Below are positions 1 to 8,834 of a stretch of 64,000 bases of DNA, piece by piece. Both the position numbers and the translations under genes were made by a program. The stretch is from Pseudomonadota bacterium. GTDB lineage: Bacteria > Desulfobacterota > Binatia > Binatales > Binataceae. The stretch spans positions 248,001 through 312,000 of the forward strand of contig JAJPIF010000028.1 of the NCBI GenBank assembly GCA_021324885.1. The letters run 5' to 3'. Within the stretch, counting starts at the first letter, position 1; every line of letters starts with the position of its first letter. A model generated the notes under the pieces. The model had not been told where the DNA came from. It saw nothing but the letters and a program-made list of their open reading frames with translations, and searched no databases.

Positions 1-1
1 C

Positions 2-583
2 AGCGCGCGCACCAAACTCGCCGCGGCCGAGGCTGCGGTGCGCAACGCCCGCAACGAAGTCTATAAGGCGGAAAACCAGCTCGGTCAGTATGGTGCGATC
101 AACGCCCGCCGCAAAGCTGCCGAGGCCGCCCTTTACGACGCCAAACTCAACCTCGGTTACTGCTACGTGCGCGCGCCGTTTGACGCCTACGTCACGAATC
201 TCAATATCGCGGTCGGCGAGTATGCGAACGAAGGTAAGCGGGTCGTAAGCCTGGTGGACAACCGCACGTGGTACGTGATGGCGAACTTCCGCGAGAATTT
301 CCTTTCCAGGATCAAACCGGGGATGACCGCGCAAATCTACCTGATCGGCTATCGCAACCATCAGTTTCGCGGAGTGGTGCAAGGGGTGGGATGGGCGCTG
401 TTTCAGGAAAACGGCGCCACCGTCGAAGGACTGGCCCGCACCGCACCCACGCTGAATTGGGTGCGCCTGTCGCAACGTTTCCCGGTCCGGATTATTCTTG
501 AAGACCGCGACTCCAAACATCCGTTTCGCATGGGTGAGACCGCGGTCGTGACAATCCAGGGATTTAAGAAGGTAACGCCCTGA
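2..583 (+). CDS. HlyD/EmrA-type membrane fusion protein (C-terminal part)
   Basis: The frame is open to the left window edge, so this is the 3' part of a periplasmic adaptor protein. Visible are the end of an alpha-helical hairpin (Ala/Lys-rich), the second half of the lipoyl domain (CYVRAPFDAYV, then GEYANEGKRVVSLVD) and the beta-barrel region ending in RFPVRIILED. This order is typical of EmrA/AaeA adaptors, which link an inner-membrane pump to an outer-membrane channel. The neighbours fit: a TolC-like lipoprotein and a FUSC pump follow within 4 kb, so an AaeAB-like efflux system for aromatic acids or similar organic anions is likely. Substrate is unknown. The N-terminal membrane anchor lies outside the window. 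Confidence 0.85.
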   Translation, partial: SARTKLAAAEAAVRNARNEVYKAENQLGQYGAINARRKAAEAALYDAKLNLGYCYVRAPFDAYVTNLNIAVGEYANEGKRVVSLVDNRTWYVMANFRENFLSRIKPGMTAQIYLIGYRNHQFRGVVQGVGWALFQENGATVEGLARTAPTLNWVRLSQRFPVRIILEDRDSKHPFRMGETAVVTIQGFKKVTP

Positions 584-802
584 CCCCCTGTCCCTTTCGG
601 GAGGACAATAGGCGGTGCGGCAGCGGTCTTTAAGATCAAGGTCTGAGCCTCTACTCGCTTTTTTTGGCGCGCATGTATTCCGAAAGATTCGGAACGGATC
701 GCGTAATCCGCTGCTCAGGCTTCCAGCCGTTGACTGGCTTCAGCCATACCGGCGCTTAATCGTTACACAGGCCAGGAATGTGAAAATTCCGGGGTTTGGC
801 TG

Positions 803-2263
803 TTATGGCCGCGCCTCTTCCGGGATGACGCCTATCGCATAACTCAGCGCCGCCGCTGAAATCAGGACTTCCGCCTTGCTCTGAATCAGCGCGTAACGCG
901 CACCCGCCAGATCGCGTTCGGCCGAGAGCAGGTCGAGGATCGATGCGAGCCCGTGCTGGTAGGAGCGCAGGTTCGAGTCGTAGGAGGATTGCGAAGCTTT
1001 GAGCAGGGCGATTGCGTATCGGTACTTGCGCATCGAAGTGGTGAAGGTGAAGTACGCGCTCCATACCTCGGCAGACAAATCCAATTCACTGCTTCGGAGT
1101 TGGGCCCGTGCGGCTTCACGCTGCGCCTGTGCTTCGCGGATCGCGTTGAGCCGCTGAAAGCCCGTGAAAATGTCCCATTTGAGCGTGACCAGCGCGGCAT
1201 ACTCGGGCACGCCCGCCGTGTAGCTCGGCGTTGGCGGATTGGAGAGCTTGTAGTTGAAGCCGAAAAATCCATAGTAAGCCGAGGCGCCGAGCGTTGGATA
1301 TAACGATGCCTGGGCCGCATCGACGCGGGCCGACGCTTCGCGCAAAGCCGCCGCTTTGGCCCCAAGGTCGGGGCGCCGGCGCAGCGCAACTGCGATCAAC
1401 TGATCCACGCTTTGGCCCAGTTGCTTTGGTATCGGCTGTCCTTCCAGACCTTCGATGTCCGGGATCGCGGTGGCTTCGACGCCAATCGCTAATGCCAGAC
1501 GCGCCTGAGCGTCGCTCACCGCCAGGCGGGCATTTTGCAACTCGTATTCGGCCTGCGCCTCGCGCTGTTCGGAGAGCAGAACCTGCGGCCTGGTTGCCAG
1601 GCCCACGTTGAGACGCTTTCGTGCCGCAATCCGGTCGGTGCGCGCCATCTTCAGGACCACTTCGGCCGATCTGACGTCTTCTCTGGCCGCGTCCAACGTG
1701 TAATAAGCTCTTTCAACGTCAAAGACGATCTGCTGCACGCGCTGATTGAACATGAAGTTGGCGGCTATCAGCGCTTCGCGGGCCGAGCGCGCGGCGGCGT
1801 CGCGGCGCCCAAAGTCCAGCAGCAGGTAATTCACCGCAAACAGGCTGGTGCTCTGCCAGCTCTTTTGAACTCCCCAATGTTTGGGTACGAGGTCGCCAAT
1901 TCGCCGATAGCCGTCATCGCTGTCCAAAGAGAACTGCGGATAGTATGGACCCTGCGCCCGGCCTGCTTGCGCCGCCGCCGCGCGCGCTTCATACCAGGTC
2001 CGCCGCGTCTGCGGATTGCACCGCAGGGCTATCTCAATCAACTCGGGCAGGCTGTACTTCTTGCCAGGCTCGGGCAGCGGCTCCTGCGTGATTGGGCCGA
2101 GCTCCTGGTTCAGGTCGAAAGCCGCTTCGTTACGCGGCTGCCATTCGCGCTGTACGGCAGGTGGAGCATAGGCGTCAGGATCGATTTCCGGGCGCTGCTC
2201 CACGCTGGCGCATCCGCCGATTAGAATCAGGATAAAGATTACAACCGGCGTCCAGACCGCCAT
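803..2263 (-). CDS. TolC/NodT-family outer membrane efflux lipoprotein
   Basis: This is the outer-membrane channel of a tripartite efflux pump. The chosen start gives a lipoprotein signal peptide: hydrophobic stretch then LIGGC with the lipidation Cys at about residue 18, and 486 aa in total, normal for NodT-type factors. Two long alpha-helical repeats rich in Ala, Arg and Glu follow (for example EAQAEYELQNARLAVSDAQ and EAQAQREAARAQLRSSELD), as in OEP domains. The reading frame stays open a further 193 codons upstream, but that part is Arg/Gln-rich, antisense to the FUSC gene and has no family character; a start at 2359 is also possible. It lies on the opposite strand between the adaptor and pump genes and most likely works with them. 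Confidence 0.88.
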   Translation of the reverse strand: MAVWTPVVIFILILIGGCASVEQRPEIDPDAYAPPAVQREWQPRNEAAFDLNQELGPITQEPLPEPGKKYSLPELIEIALRCNPQTRRTWYEARAAAAQAGRAQGPYYPQFSLDSDDGYRRIGDLVPKHWGVQKSWQSTSLFAVNYLLLDFGRRDAAARSAREALIAANFMFNQRVQQIVFDVERAYYTLDAAREDVRSAEVVLKMARTDRIAARKRLNVGLATRPQVLLSEQREAQAEYELQNARLAVSDAQARLALAIGVEATAIPDIEGLEGQPIPKQLGQSVDQLIAVALRRRPDLGAKAAALREASARVDAAQASLYPTLGASAYYGFFGFNYKLSNPPTPSYTAGVPEYAALVTLKWDIFTGFQRLNAIREAQAQREAARAQLRSSELDLSAEVWSAYFTFTTSMRKYRYAIALLKASQSSYDSNLRSYQHGLASILDLLSAERDLAGARYALIQSKAEVLISAAALSYAIGVIPEEARP

Positions 2264-2485
2264 AAAAGACCGGCACCAGTGCTGAGGAAGGCCATCACCG
2301 GATAAGCCGTGTAGAAGATCGTTTGCGCGGCCTACACACTTAATGCTGTTTAGCTCCATCGATGTCACCCGGATCCAATAGAACGCGCGAACTTCTGCGT
2401 GATCGGTTGCAGTCGATTGCGCGTTTTTCGCAGAATACTGCGGCCTGACTTGCCGACGTGGCAAGCAGTTTCCCTCGGGTAAGAG

Positions 2486-4732
2486 TTGGATAGACCTTCG
2501 CCCATAATCGCCGGTTCCGAGGAATCTCCGAACGATCGCGCCTGGACACGCGGACGGGCCGGACTGGTCCGAGTAATCCGCACTCTGTGGACCGAGATGG
2601 ACGCAGCGCCCCAGCGATGGCGCCGCGCGGTCCGGGTGGCGGCAATCACCGCAGTTGGGGCGGGCGTAACCGCGTCGCTGCAAATCAGCAACGCCCTGGG
2701 ACTTACACTCCTGTTCAATATGGCCACGCCCGAAGCGGCGTTGGGCTTTGCGCCCGCCGTGAAATTCCTGTGCGTCGGCGCGATCTGCCAGGTGTTGGGA
2801 ATGGCGCTGGCGTCCGCGATGGTTGATTCGCCAATTCCGCACCTCGCGCTGTTTGCCGCGCTGTCGATGGCTAGCAGTTACTTCATCTTTGCGGATTCCC
2901 GGCTGGGCCGGATCTGGATTTGGGCGCAGGTTCCCGCCCTGACCGCCTTTTACCTCGTGCTTTTTGATCCCAACGGGTTTATGTGGACCGACGCGCAGGC
3001 CTTTGGCGGAGTCGCGGTCGCGGTGCTTATCCTATACGTCGCCAATACGGTGCTGTGGTGGAGGTCGCCGCATGAGGTGCTGCGCGAATCGCTCGCCGAT
3101 ACGCTGGACCGCTTGCGGCGCCGGCTCCAGCTCGTACTCGAGGTTTGGCTAAATGGCGGGGATGTCCGTGGGGAGGATCAGCCGGTTGCCTCGAAGCTCG
3201 GTTACCATCTGACGTTGCTTGGTCCCTCCAATCAGGAGGGTGGCGTTGATTCGGCCGCGGACCTGCTGAGCACAGTGATGCTGGCCGAGCGGATCCACAA
3301 GGAGATCGATCGGATCGCGGACCTGGTAACCGAGTCTGCCGGAATCATGCTGGACGGCGATATGCAGGCGGTGGTGCGGGATGCGGGCGCGGAGGTGGAT
3401 GCCGTGCTGGGGGAGTATGCGTCGAGGGTGCGGGGGTCGGATTGGGCGGCGGGCGGCGTTCGCCGCCCGCCGCCCAATCCGACCGAAAAGCCAAGGAGCG
3501 GCGTACCCGCGCCGCGGGTACGCCGCTCCTTGGCTGAACTGGCCGCAGGTGGGGACGGGGGCGCCGCAGGCGCCCCCGTCCCCACCTGCGCCCTCATCGA
3601 CCGGCTCCACGCTATCTGCGCTTTGGTCGATTCCCACTTTGCCCAAATCCTGTTCGCAACAATCGATTCGCACCCGCAACTCCACGCGACCCCGATCGAG
3701 CCCGAAACGGCCCGCTCCCATCGGTTCCGCTTGCGCCGGCGCCCCAACCGCTTTCTGATGCGCTACGCGACGCGCCATACGATCGCGATGGTGCTGGCGT
3801 TTGTCTGCGGGCTGGCAACCAACAATGCAGCGATGCACGCTGCTTTGTGGCTGCTGATGATCGGCGGTCCGCCCAGCCATGGCGCCACCGCTCGCAAGTT
3901 CACGATTCGGGCGGCCGGCGCCGCCGCAGCCCTGCTGCTGGTCGCAGTCGTCACGGTCGCAATCGCGCCCAACGGTACCTCTTTGTTTTCGTACATGATT
4001 GGCATTTTTCTTGGTTGTCTGCTGATGGCCTATATCGGGGAGGGCGGAGGGCTGCTCTCATTTCTATCTATCGGGGGTACCGCGTTTGTGATCGCCTTTA
4101 GCGGTCCCGGCCCGCGCAATGACGTGTTCGCGTCGATCTGGACCATCTGGGGTATCAGTTTCGGGATGTTGATTCGGGCTGCCGTATCGGTACTTTGGCG
4201 CGAACGGCCCAGTCGCACGCTGACCGAGGAATTCCAGGCGCCATTGGAAGCGTTGCTGGCGCTCCTCGGCGCTGCGGATAACGGAAGCCGCGACGCAGCG
4301 GAGGTCGAGTCAGCCGAAATGGCGCTGCTTGGGGGAGTGCGCGAAATGTTGGCCGTCGCCACCGACGCGCAACTCCAAGGCCATAGCTCCGGAATCGACG
4401 CGTCCAATCTTGTCGGCGCCCTCGACACCCTGTGCCGGATTGGATTTATCATCGGCAACCGCGCTTTGCGCATCGACGCTTCAAGCTATTGCGCTTCGGA
4501 CCAGCCGATCGAAGAGTTGCTGCGCGCGCGGTTCGCGGACTGGCTTAAGTCGCTGCGAATCCAGGAGCGCGAGGGTGTGCCGAGCCGCGCGCCATTGCGC
4601 CAGATGCTAATCGAATGCGCGGCGCCTGAGCTGGCAGTCTGGACCGCCCGCGATGAGCAGGAGCGGCGGCTGATCGCGTTGGTGCGCGAACTCGAGGAGC
4701 AGCTCAAGACGATTTCGGTGGTTTTAGGATAA
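2486..4732 (+). CDS. FUSC-family (AaeB-like) efflux transporter
   Basis: This 748-aa inner-membrane protein has the two-half FUSC layout: an N-terminal group of hydrophobic helices (about residues 50-195), a soluble stretch, then a second group (about 430-570) and a soluble C-terminal tail. The family exports aromatic carboxylic acids with an AaeA-like adaptor; such an adaptor and a TolC-like channel gene lie directly upstream. The start is uncertain: this frame opens with TTG at 2486 and weak ribosome-binding sequence, and ATG at 2597 is the main alternative. Residues about 317-369, in the soluble region between the halves, are encoded by three back-to-back perfect palindromes that keep the frame open, giving an Arg/Pro/Gly/Ala-rich segment unlike the rest of the protein. 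Confidence 0.85.
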   Translation: MDRPSPIIAGSEESPNDRAWTRGRAGLVRVIRTLWTEMDAAPQRWRRAVRVAAITAVGAGVTASLQISNALGLTLLFNMATPEAALGFAPAVKFLCVGAICQVLGMALASAMVDSPIPHLALFAALSMASSYFIFADSRLGRIWIWAQVPALTAFYLVLFDPNGFMWTDAQAFGGVAVAVLILYVANTVLWWRSPHEVLRESLADTLDRLRRRLQLVLEVWLNGGDVRGEDQPVASKLGYHLTLLGPSNQEGGVDSAADLLSTVMLAERIHKEIDRIADLVTESAGIMLDGDMQAVVRDAGAEVDAVLGEYASRVRGSDWAAGGVRRPPPNPTEKPRSGVPAPRVRRSLAELAAGGDGGAAGAPVPTCALIDRLHAICALVDSHFAQILFATIDSHPQLHATPIEPETARSHRFRLRRRPNRFLMRYATRHTIAMVLAFVCGLATNNAAMHAALWLLMIGGPPSHGATARKFTIRAAGAAAALLLVAVVTVAIAPNGTSLFSYMIGIFLGCLLMAYIGEGGGLLSFLSIGGTAFVIAFSGPGPRNDVFASIWTIWGISFGMLIRAAVSVLWRERPSRTLTEEFQAPLEALLALLGAADNGSRDAAEVESAEMALLGGVREMLAVATDAQLQGHSSGIDASNLVGALDTLCRIGFIIGNRALRIDASSYCASDQPIEELLRARFADWLKSLRIQEREGVPSRAPLRQMLIECAAPELAVWTARDEQERRLIALVRELEEQLKTISVVLG
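3435..3484. repeat. Perfect palindrome 1 inside the FUSC gene
   Basis: Two 24-base arms (left 3435-3458, right 3461-3484) are exact reverse complements separated by only two bases (tt). The arms are GC-rich, built of ggcg/gggc units. It is the first of three such elements in 156 bases and is translated in frame as part of the FUSC linker. Confidence 0.95.
3489..3535. repeat. Perfect palindrome 2 inside the FUSC gene
   Basis: Two 23-base arms (3489-3511 and 3513-3535) flank a single central base. The arm sequence (contains ccaaggagcggcgtacc) is unrelated to palindrome 1, from which it is separated by four bases. It is also translated in frame. Confidence 0.95.
3544..3590. repeat. Perfect palindrome 3 inside the FUSC gene
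   Basis: Two 22-base arms (3544-3565 and 3569-3590) flank a gca loop. The arm contains ggtggggacgggggcgcc, a third unrelated sequence. Eight bases separate it from palindrome 2. The whole block 3435-3590 is 156 bases, exactly 52 codons. Confidence 0.95.
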
Positions 4733-4739
4733 AAAAGAG

Positions 4740-4860
4740 AAGCATAACCCCGACCTCTTCCTAAAGAGGGAAGGGGAAAAAGTGGCTCATATTTTTCCCT
4801 CTGCAACTCTCATTTCTTCTACCTTCCTCCTCGCCCTCCTCCTTCAGGGGTGAATCCTTA
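4740..4860. repeat. Purine-stem/pyrimidine-rich intergenic element (degenerate)
   Basis: Between the convergent FUSC and small secreted-protein genes lies a cctcttcctaaagagg hairpin followed by aaggggaaaaag and a long CT-rich tract. Similar material (cctaaagag plus aaagggga, or ccccttccc/gggaagggg with CT-rich flank) recurs at about 49530-49600 and 56990-57180. It may be a dispersed intergenic repeat that can also act as a terminator; the similarity is judged by eye and is loose. Confidence 0.3.
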
Positions 4861-4865
4861 CTTCG

Positions 4866-5228
4866 TCACTTCGGCCTGGAAGCAGGAACGGGGACCTGCA
4901 GCAGCGGGTTTGTGCTGGAGACGCATCGGGCGCTTGCCAGACGCGCCCGCAGACCGGCAAAGGCCGGGGCTTGGCCTTTGTCTTGAGCGCCTTTTTTGAC
5001 GGGGGCAGTGTTTGAGGTGGCGGCTTTTTCCAGCGATGCGCGCAGTTGATCGCGATGCTTCACGCATTCGCCGTTGTCAGAATGGCTGGACAGTATCTCC
5101 CAACGATAAAGCGGTGCGCTGGCATCGACGACCGTTCTCCCCGCACGGGTGACTGAAAAAGGCGGCACCAGAAGTAGCCATGCGGCCGCCGCTGCCGCCA
5201 CCATGCCGCAGTTGACCAACCGCTTCAT
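4866..5228 (-). CDS. Small secreted protein with paired cysteines, function unknown
   Basis: The ATG at 5228 is preceded by a good ribosome-binding sequence (gaagga, about 8 bases away). The 120-aa product starts MKRL followed by an Ala/Leu-rich hydrophobic segment, a typical Sec signal peptide ending near residue 30. The mature part contains PLYRWEILSSHSDNGEC, a charged helix, a Lys/Ala/Gln-rich linker and SARCVSSTNPLLQ near the end; the Cys of GEC and of ARC could form a disulfide. I have seen this W...EC...C(V/L)xSxxPxL arrangement in small exported proteins of delta-proteobacterial-type genomes but know no function. It lies just downstream of two lipoprotein genes on the same strand, so it may belong to an envelope gene group. 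Confidence 0.6.
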   Translation of the reverse strand: MKRLVNCGMVAAAAAAWLLLVPPFSVTRAGRTVVDASAPLYRWEILSSHSDNGECVKHRDQLRASLEKAATSNTAPVKKGAQDKGQAPAFAGLRARLASARCVSSTNPLLQVPVPASRPK

Positions 5229-5323
5229 CAGTATCCTTCGAACAAGCGGCGAGCATGGCAAAATCCGGCAGCTGGTTGCACGCTTACGCGCAAGGCCTGC
5301 GTTGAAATTCATCTTCAGACCGC

Positions 5324-5887
5324 TTACGGCATTCCAAACGCCGAAACCGGATCCCACTGGGAATCCATCGGCAGGTCGATGTCATTTTCCTGGTCGATGA
5401 GGTCGGCTTCCTCGATCTTGTATTTCTTGTGCTCCTTCTTCATCTGCTTGTAGCGAAAGTAGGCCAATTGATTGCCGACATACACGCAGTTGCAGTAGTA
5501 GGGATCGGCGAACCAGTAGTGGATTTCCCCGTGATGGGCCAGGCGGTTGAAGCTGAGTGGGGTTAGTCCCTCGACCACCTTGTGCTTGGCCGGAGTGTCG
5601 ATCGGCATCGACCTGAATCCCGCCTCGGCCAGCAGCGGCTCCGTTTTCTGAGCTTTGTGGATGCGGGCCTCCTGCTCTTCGTCATGGATAACGCTCTGGA
5701 CGGCGCCGCCCAGATTGTTATCGGTACTTTGAGCGGTAGTCGAAGCGCCGGCGGCGTTGAGCTCTCCAGCGGGCGTCGCAGTGCCGACATTGTAATTGCC
5801 GCTGCCGTACCCGCTGTTAGTGCCGCCGCAGGCAGCAAAGATCAGAGCCGTCAGCGCAACTGTGGATACAATAGATCGAGAAATCAT
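5324..5887 (-). CDS. Lipoprotein with YWFxDPxxCxCxY motif (paralogue A)
   Basis: The 187-aa product starts with a lipoprotein signal peptide (lipobox IFAAC, Cys at residue 20) and a Gly/Asn/Thr-rich linker. The second half contains TEPLLAEAGFRSMP, VEGLTPLSF, then YWFADPYYCNCVYVG, a Lys-rich helix (YKQMKKEHKKYKIEE) and finishes PMDSQWDPV. The same blocks occur in the same order in the next gene, so these are tandem paralogues. The CxC could bind a metal or form a disulfide; nothing else hints at function. I recognise no named family. Location is probably the outer or inner membrane face of the periplasm. The start has no strong Shine-Dalgarno sequence but is supported by the signal peptide. 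Confidence 0.7.
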   Translation of the reverse strand: MISRSIVSTVALTALIFAACGGTNSGYGSGNYNVGTATPAGELNAAGASTTAQSTDNNLGGAVQSVIHDEEQEARIHKAQKTEPLLAEAGFRSMPIDTPAKHKVVEGLTPLSFNRLAHHGEIHYWFADPYYCNCVYVGNQLAYFRYKQMKKEHKKYKIEEADLIDQENDIDLPMDSQWDPVSAFGMP

Positions 5888-6034
5888 TCCGAACTGTGGG
5901 ACGGGATCAAAACCCGCATCAACACTCCTTTTTAAGTCTCAGGCGCCCACGATAGCAGAAACTGGCCGCGAACTCCGCTACCCACGGGTCTGCGGTCTTG
6001 GGCAGAGGGCGGAACTTCGGTCCGAGTCAGGCCG

Positions 6035-6598
6035 TCACTTGGTGCGGGTGTCTGGCGTCCACCACCCCTCGACCGGCTCCCATTGTGTGTTCATCGGCCA
6101 GTAGACCTGACGCTCGCTGTTGACCAGATAGCGCTTTTCGTTGTGCTCCTGGCTCTGATGCTTTTCAGCCTGTTGGAAAGTCGCATACGCTATCTCGTCT
6201 CCTTCGTATGCGCATTTGCAGAAATCGGGATCGTAAAACCAGTATTGAAGTTTGTGGTCCTGGCCGAGCGCATTGATTTGAAAAGGCGCCAGCCCGGCGA
6301 TTACCGACCGTTCGCCGGGGGTATTGAGAGGCATCGATTCGAAACCAGACTGGTCGAGCAGCGGTTCGGTCCGCTCGGCGATACTGATGCCCTTTTCGCG
6401 CTCCTCGGCCCGGACAACATGCCGCATGCCGCCCAACACCTCCTCTCCGATCGTTTTGGGACTGGCGCTGACGCCGACGGGCACAGGATGGTAGTGCCCG
6501 CCGTATACCGGAGCGCCAGCGCATCCGAGCAACAGTACACCTGAAATTGCTACCGACGAGATTTTCGAAATGGCCGATTTTGTATGTCGAGAATTCAC
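6035..6598 (-). CDS. Lipoprotein with YWFxDPxxCxCxY motif (paralogue B)
   Basis: This is the tandem paralogue of the adjacent lipoprotein gene and the same length (187 aa). The signal peptide has lipobox LLLGC (Cys at residue 26). Shared blocks are TEPLLDQSGFESMP, AGLAPFQIN, YWFYDPDFCKCAYEG, AYATFQQAEKHQ and PMNTQWEPV. Divergence outside these blocks is high, so the duplication is old and the blocks are probably structural. It is transcribed in the same direction as paralogue A after a 147-base gap and faces away from the SDR gene. Function is unknown. Confidence 0.7.
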   Translation of the reverse strand: MNSRHTKSAISKISSVAISGVLLLGCAGAPVYGGHYHPVPVGVSASPKTIGEEVLGGMRHVVRAEEREKGISIAERTEPLLDQSGFESMPLNTPGERSVIAGLAPFQINALGQDHKLQYWFYDPDFCKCAYEGDEIAYATFQQAEKHQSQEHNEKRYLVNSERQVYWPMNTQWEPVEGWWTPDTRTK

Positions 6599-6849
6599 GG
6601 CTTAATCATCGGGCACCAACGACAGGTGCTCCGGATGCTCCCTCGAAGGTTGTGGATCGTTACGATCAGGATGGCTAAAGCCGAATTTGCCAAGCATAGA
6701 CGCATTCGGGCTTTCCTTTTCACGATCGCTTCGCTATGCCAACTTCGCCTCTTGGCGGTTTGCTTAGCGTTCGGAGTTTTCCGGGGTAATTTAGATTCAA
6801 ATTTCGTGCCGCCGAGCGCGACGGTCCCAGTCAAACGGAGGACGTTCTA

Positions 6850-7608
6850 ATGGACAGGCTCAAAGGCAAGGTTGCGTTTATAACAGGTGCCGGCGCGGGA
6901 ATCGGCCGGGAAGGTGCGCTGCGGTTTGCGCGCGAGGGAGCTCGCATCGCCGTGGTCGATATCGCCGCCGAGGGCGGCGAGGAAACCGCCCGAATGGTTA
7001 TGGCTGAGGGCGGAGAGGCTTGTTTTATCCACGCCGACATGACTGCGCCTGATGCTGTGGAGCAGGCGGTCAAAACCGCAGTTGATCGGTTTGGCAGACT
7101 CGACATCGTCTATAACAACGCCGGTGCGTCTTCGGCGGCCGACGGGCCCGTGGACAAGGTATCACTGGACGAATGGTGGCGGGCGATCCGAGTTAACCTG
7201 TTCACGGCATTTTTGGGATGCAAATATGGGATTCCTGAGCTGATTCGCAGCGGTGGCGGTGCGGTGATCAACACTGCGTCGATCGCGGCGTTATACGGCT
7301 CCAAGGGCGGCCGGCATGCCTATTCCGCGTCCAAAGGCGGTGTGGTGTCGTTGACGCGCGCGATTGCCGTGGACTACGCCGACCAAAAAATACGTGCCAA
7401 TGCGATCGCGCCGACAGTGATCCTCACCGAACGGATTAGGAAGTTCTTCGATAATCCCAGCTTCATGGCCGCCAGCGGTGGCTTTAACCTGCTGGGCTAT
7501 GGCGAACCGCGTGACATCGCCAACTTGGCCGTCTACCTTGCCTCCGATGAATCGCGTCTGATAACCGGACTGGTGTTTCCGGTGGATTCAGGCTGGTCCG
7601 CTATGTGA
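6850..7608 (+). CDS. SDR-family NAD(P)-dependent oxidoreductase
   Basis: A 252-aa classical short-chain dehydrogenase. It shows the cofactor-binding TGAGAGIG (residues 12-19), an acidic residue at the end of beta-2 (VVDIA, which suggests NAD rather than NADP), NNAG near residue 90, and the catalytic YSASK. A strong ribosome-binding site (cggagg) lies 8-10 bases before the ATG. It is followed on the same strand by an amidohydrolase (101-base gap) and an LLM oxidoreductase, probably a transcription unit that ends at the terminator at 10342. The substrate is likely a secondary alcohol or hydroxyacyl compound from the same catabolic route, but cannot be read from the sequence. Confidence 0.88.
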   Translation: MDRLKGKVAFITGAGAGIGREGALRFAREGARIAVVDIAAEGGEETARMVMAEGGEACFIHADMTAPDAVEQAVKTAVDRFGRLDIVYNNAGASSAADGPVDKVSLDEWWRAIRVNLFTAFLGCKYGIPELIRSGGGAVINTASIAALYGSKGGRHAYSASKGGVVSLTRAIAVDYADQKIRANAIAPTVILTERIRKFFDNPSFMAASGGFNLLGYGEPRDIANLAVYLASDESRLITGLVFPVDSGWSAM

Positions 7609-7709
7609 ATCGAGTACGACCGATAATATCGCGGTACGGCATTTGCCGTTTTTGAAAAGTCGGGGCGGCTGCAGAATGGAAAAAAACAGATTCTATCTGG
7701 GAGCAATCA

Positions 7710-8834
7710 ATGTATAAGGGCTATCGCTATATTGACGCCGATTCCCATGTGCTGGAGCCCGCCGACATGTGGGAGAAATACCTGGAACCGAAATATCGCC
7801 GCGTTGCTCCAACGCACGCCGTTGGATATCGCGGCAATCCGCCCGGGTTTTTTCTGAATATCAAGGTCGCGGGTACGGTGATGCCGACTTTCCAGATGCC
7901 TGACCTGATCCAGATGCCGGGGCTGGAAGAGGCGTACGGTGACTACATGCGGCGTGGATTTGGCCCCGACTGCTATGCGACGGCCCTGGATCGCACCGGG
8001 ATGGACTACATGGTGCTTTACCCCACAATCGGTCTTTATTGTACCGCGGTTCCGGGATTGTCCGCCGAAGTGGCTGCAGCATACCGGCGCGCCTACAACA
8101 ACTGGTTGTATGACTTCTGCAAGGCGGCAGGCCCCAGACTGATCGGCGTCGGTTCGGTCGATTTGCGCGATCCGGTGCAAGCAGCGCATGAAGCGCGGCG
8201 CTGCGTGCGCGAACTTGGTTTCAAGGCGATCACCTTCAACCCCGAACCGGTCAACGACGTCGCGCTGCACGACCCGTTCTACGATCCGATCTGGCAGGCG
8301 GCGTCGGAGCTGGGGGTGCCGGTAGGCGTGCATGTGGCAGGCGGTACGGCGCTGCATCAGGTGGGGATCGAGTATTTTCCACAGTGGGGCGACGGACGCG
8401 GGCTGTGCGCGTTTACGCTCGGCAACATGATCGCGTGCCTTTCCTTTGTGGGTGGCGGAATCCTGGAGCGCTTTCCCGATTTGAAGGTCGTCTTCCTGGA
8501 ATCGGGCGCCGGATGGCCGGCGTTTTGGCTGGAGCGGATCCAGGCCGGGGTGCAGGGTGCCAACCGCGGCGGCAAAGTCTACGGCTTGAAGAAGGCTCCA
8601 ATCGAGTACTTTCAGAAACAATGCTTCATCTCCGCCGATCCCGACGACCCCGGAATCGCGCAGGTTGCGGCCGTCGTCGGCGACGAATGTATCGTCACCG
8701 CGACTGACTTCGGACACATGGAGGGCAAGGGCTACATCCACGCGCTGGACGAAATCCTGGCGCTCGAACTGTCAGCCGATACCAAGCGCAGGATCATGTG
8801 GGACAACGCGGCGCGCCTGTACAATTTGAATTAG
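7710..8834 (+). CDS. Amidohydrolase-2 family metal-dependent hydrolase
   Basis: The 374-aa product opens with RYIDADSHVLEP, the D-x-H metal motif of the amidohydrolase-2/ACMSD-like family. Further expected ligands are the His of GVHVAG (near residue 211), a His in the ALHQVG region and the Asp of TATDFGHMEG (near 332). Members hydrolyse or decarboxylate cyclic and aromatic acids in a TIM barrel, usually cytoplasmic. The ribosome-binding site gggag sits 8 bases upstream of ATG. It lies between an SDR and an LLM flavin enzyme, a combination that fits oxidation and ring cleavage of an organic substrate. The exact reaction is not determined. Confidence 0.85.
   Translation: MYKGYRYIDADSHVLEPADMWEKYLEPKYRRVAPTHAVGYRGNPPGFFLNIKVAGTVMPTFQMPDLIQMPGLEEAYGDYMRRGFGPDCYATALDRTGMDYMVLYPTIGLYCTAVPGLSAEVAAAYRRAYNNWLYDFCKAAGPRLIGVGSVDLRDPVQAAHEARRCVRELGFKAITFNPEPVNDVALHDPFYDPIWQAASELGVPVGVHVAGGTALHQVGIEYFPQWGDGRGLCAFTLGNMIACLSFVGGGILERFPDLKVVFLESGAGWPAFWLERIQAGVQGANRGGKVYGLKKAPIEYFQKQCFISADPDDPGIAQVAAVVGDECIVTATDFGHMEGKGYIHALDEILALELSADTKRRIMWDNAARLYNLN

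Noticed and set aside
2264-2842. A 193-codon upstream extension of the TolC-like frame overlapping the FUSC gene
   Set aside because: It lacks family features, is antisense to FUSC coding sequence and would bury the lipoprotein signal peptide.
3149-3880. Long minus-strand frames across the palindrome block
   Set aside because: They stay open because palindromes read alike on both strands and because of GC-rich codon bias; no ribosome-binding site or family match.
7707-8741. A 344-codon minus-strand frame
   Set aside because: It is antisense to the well-supported amidohydrolase gene and has no motifs.
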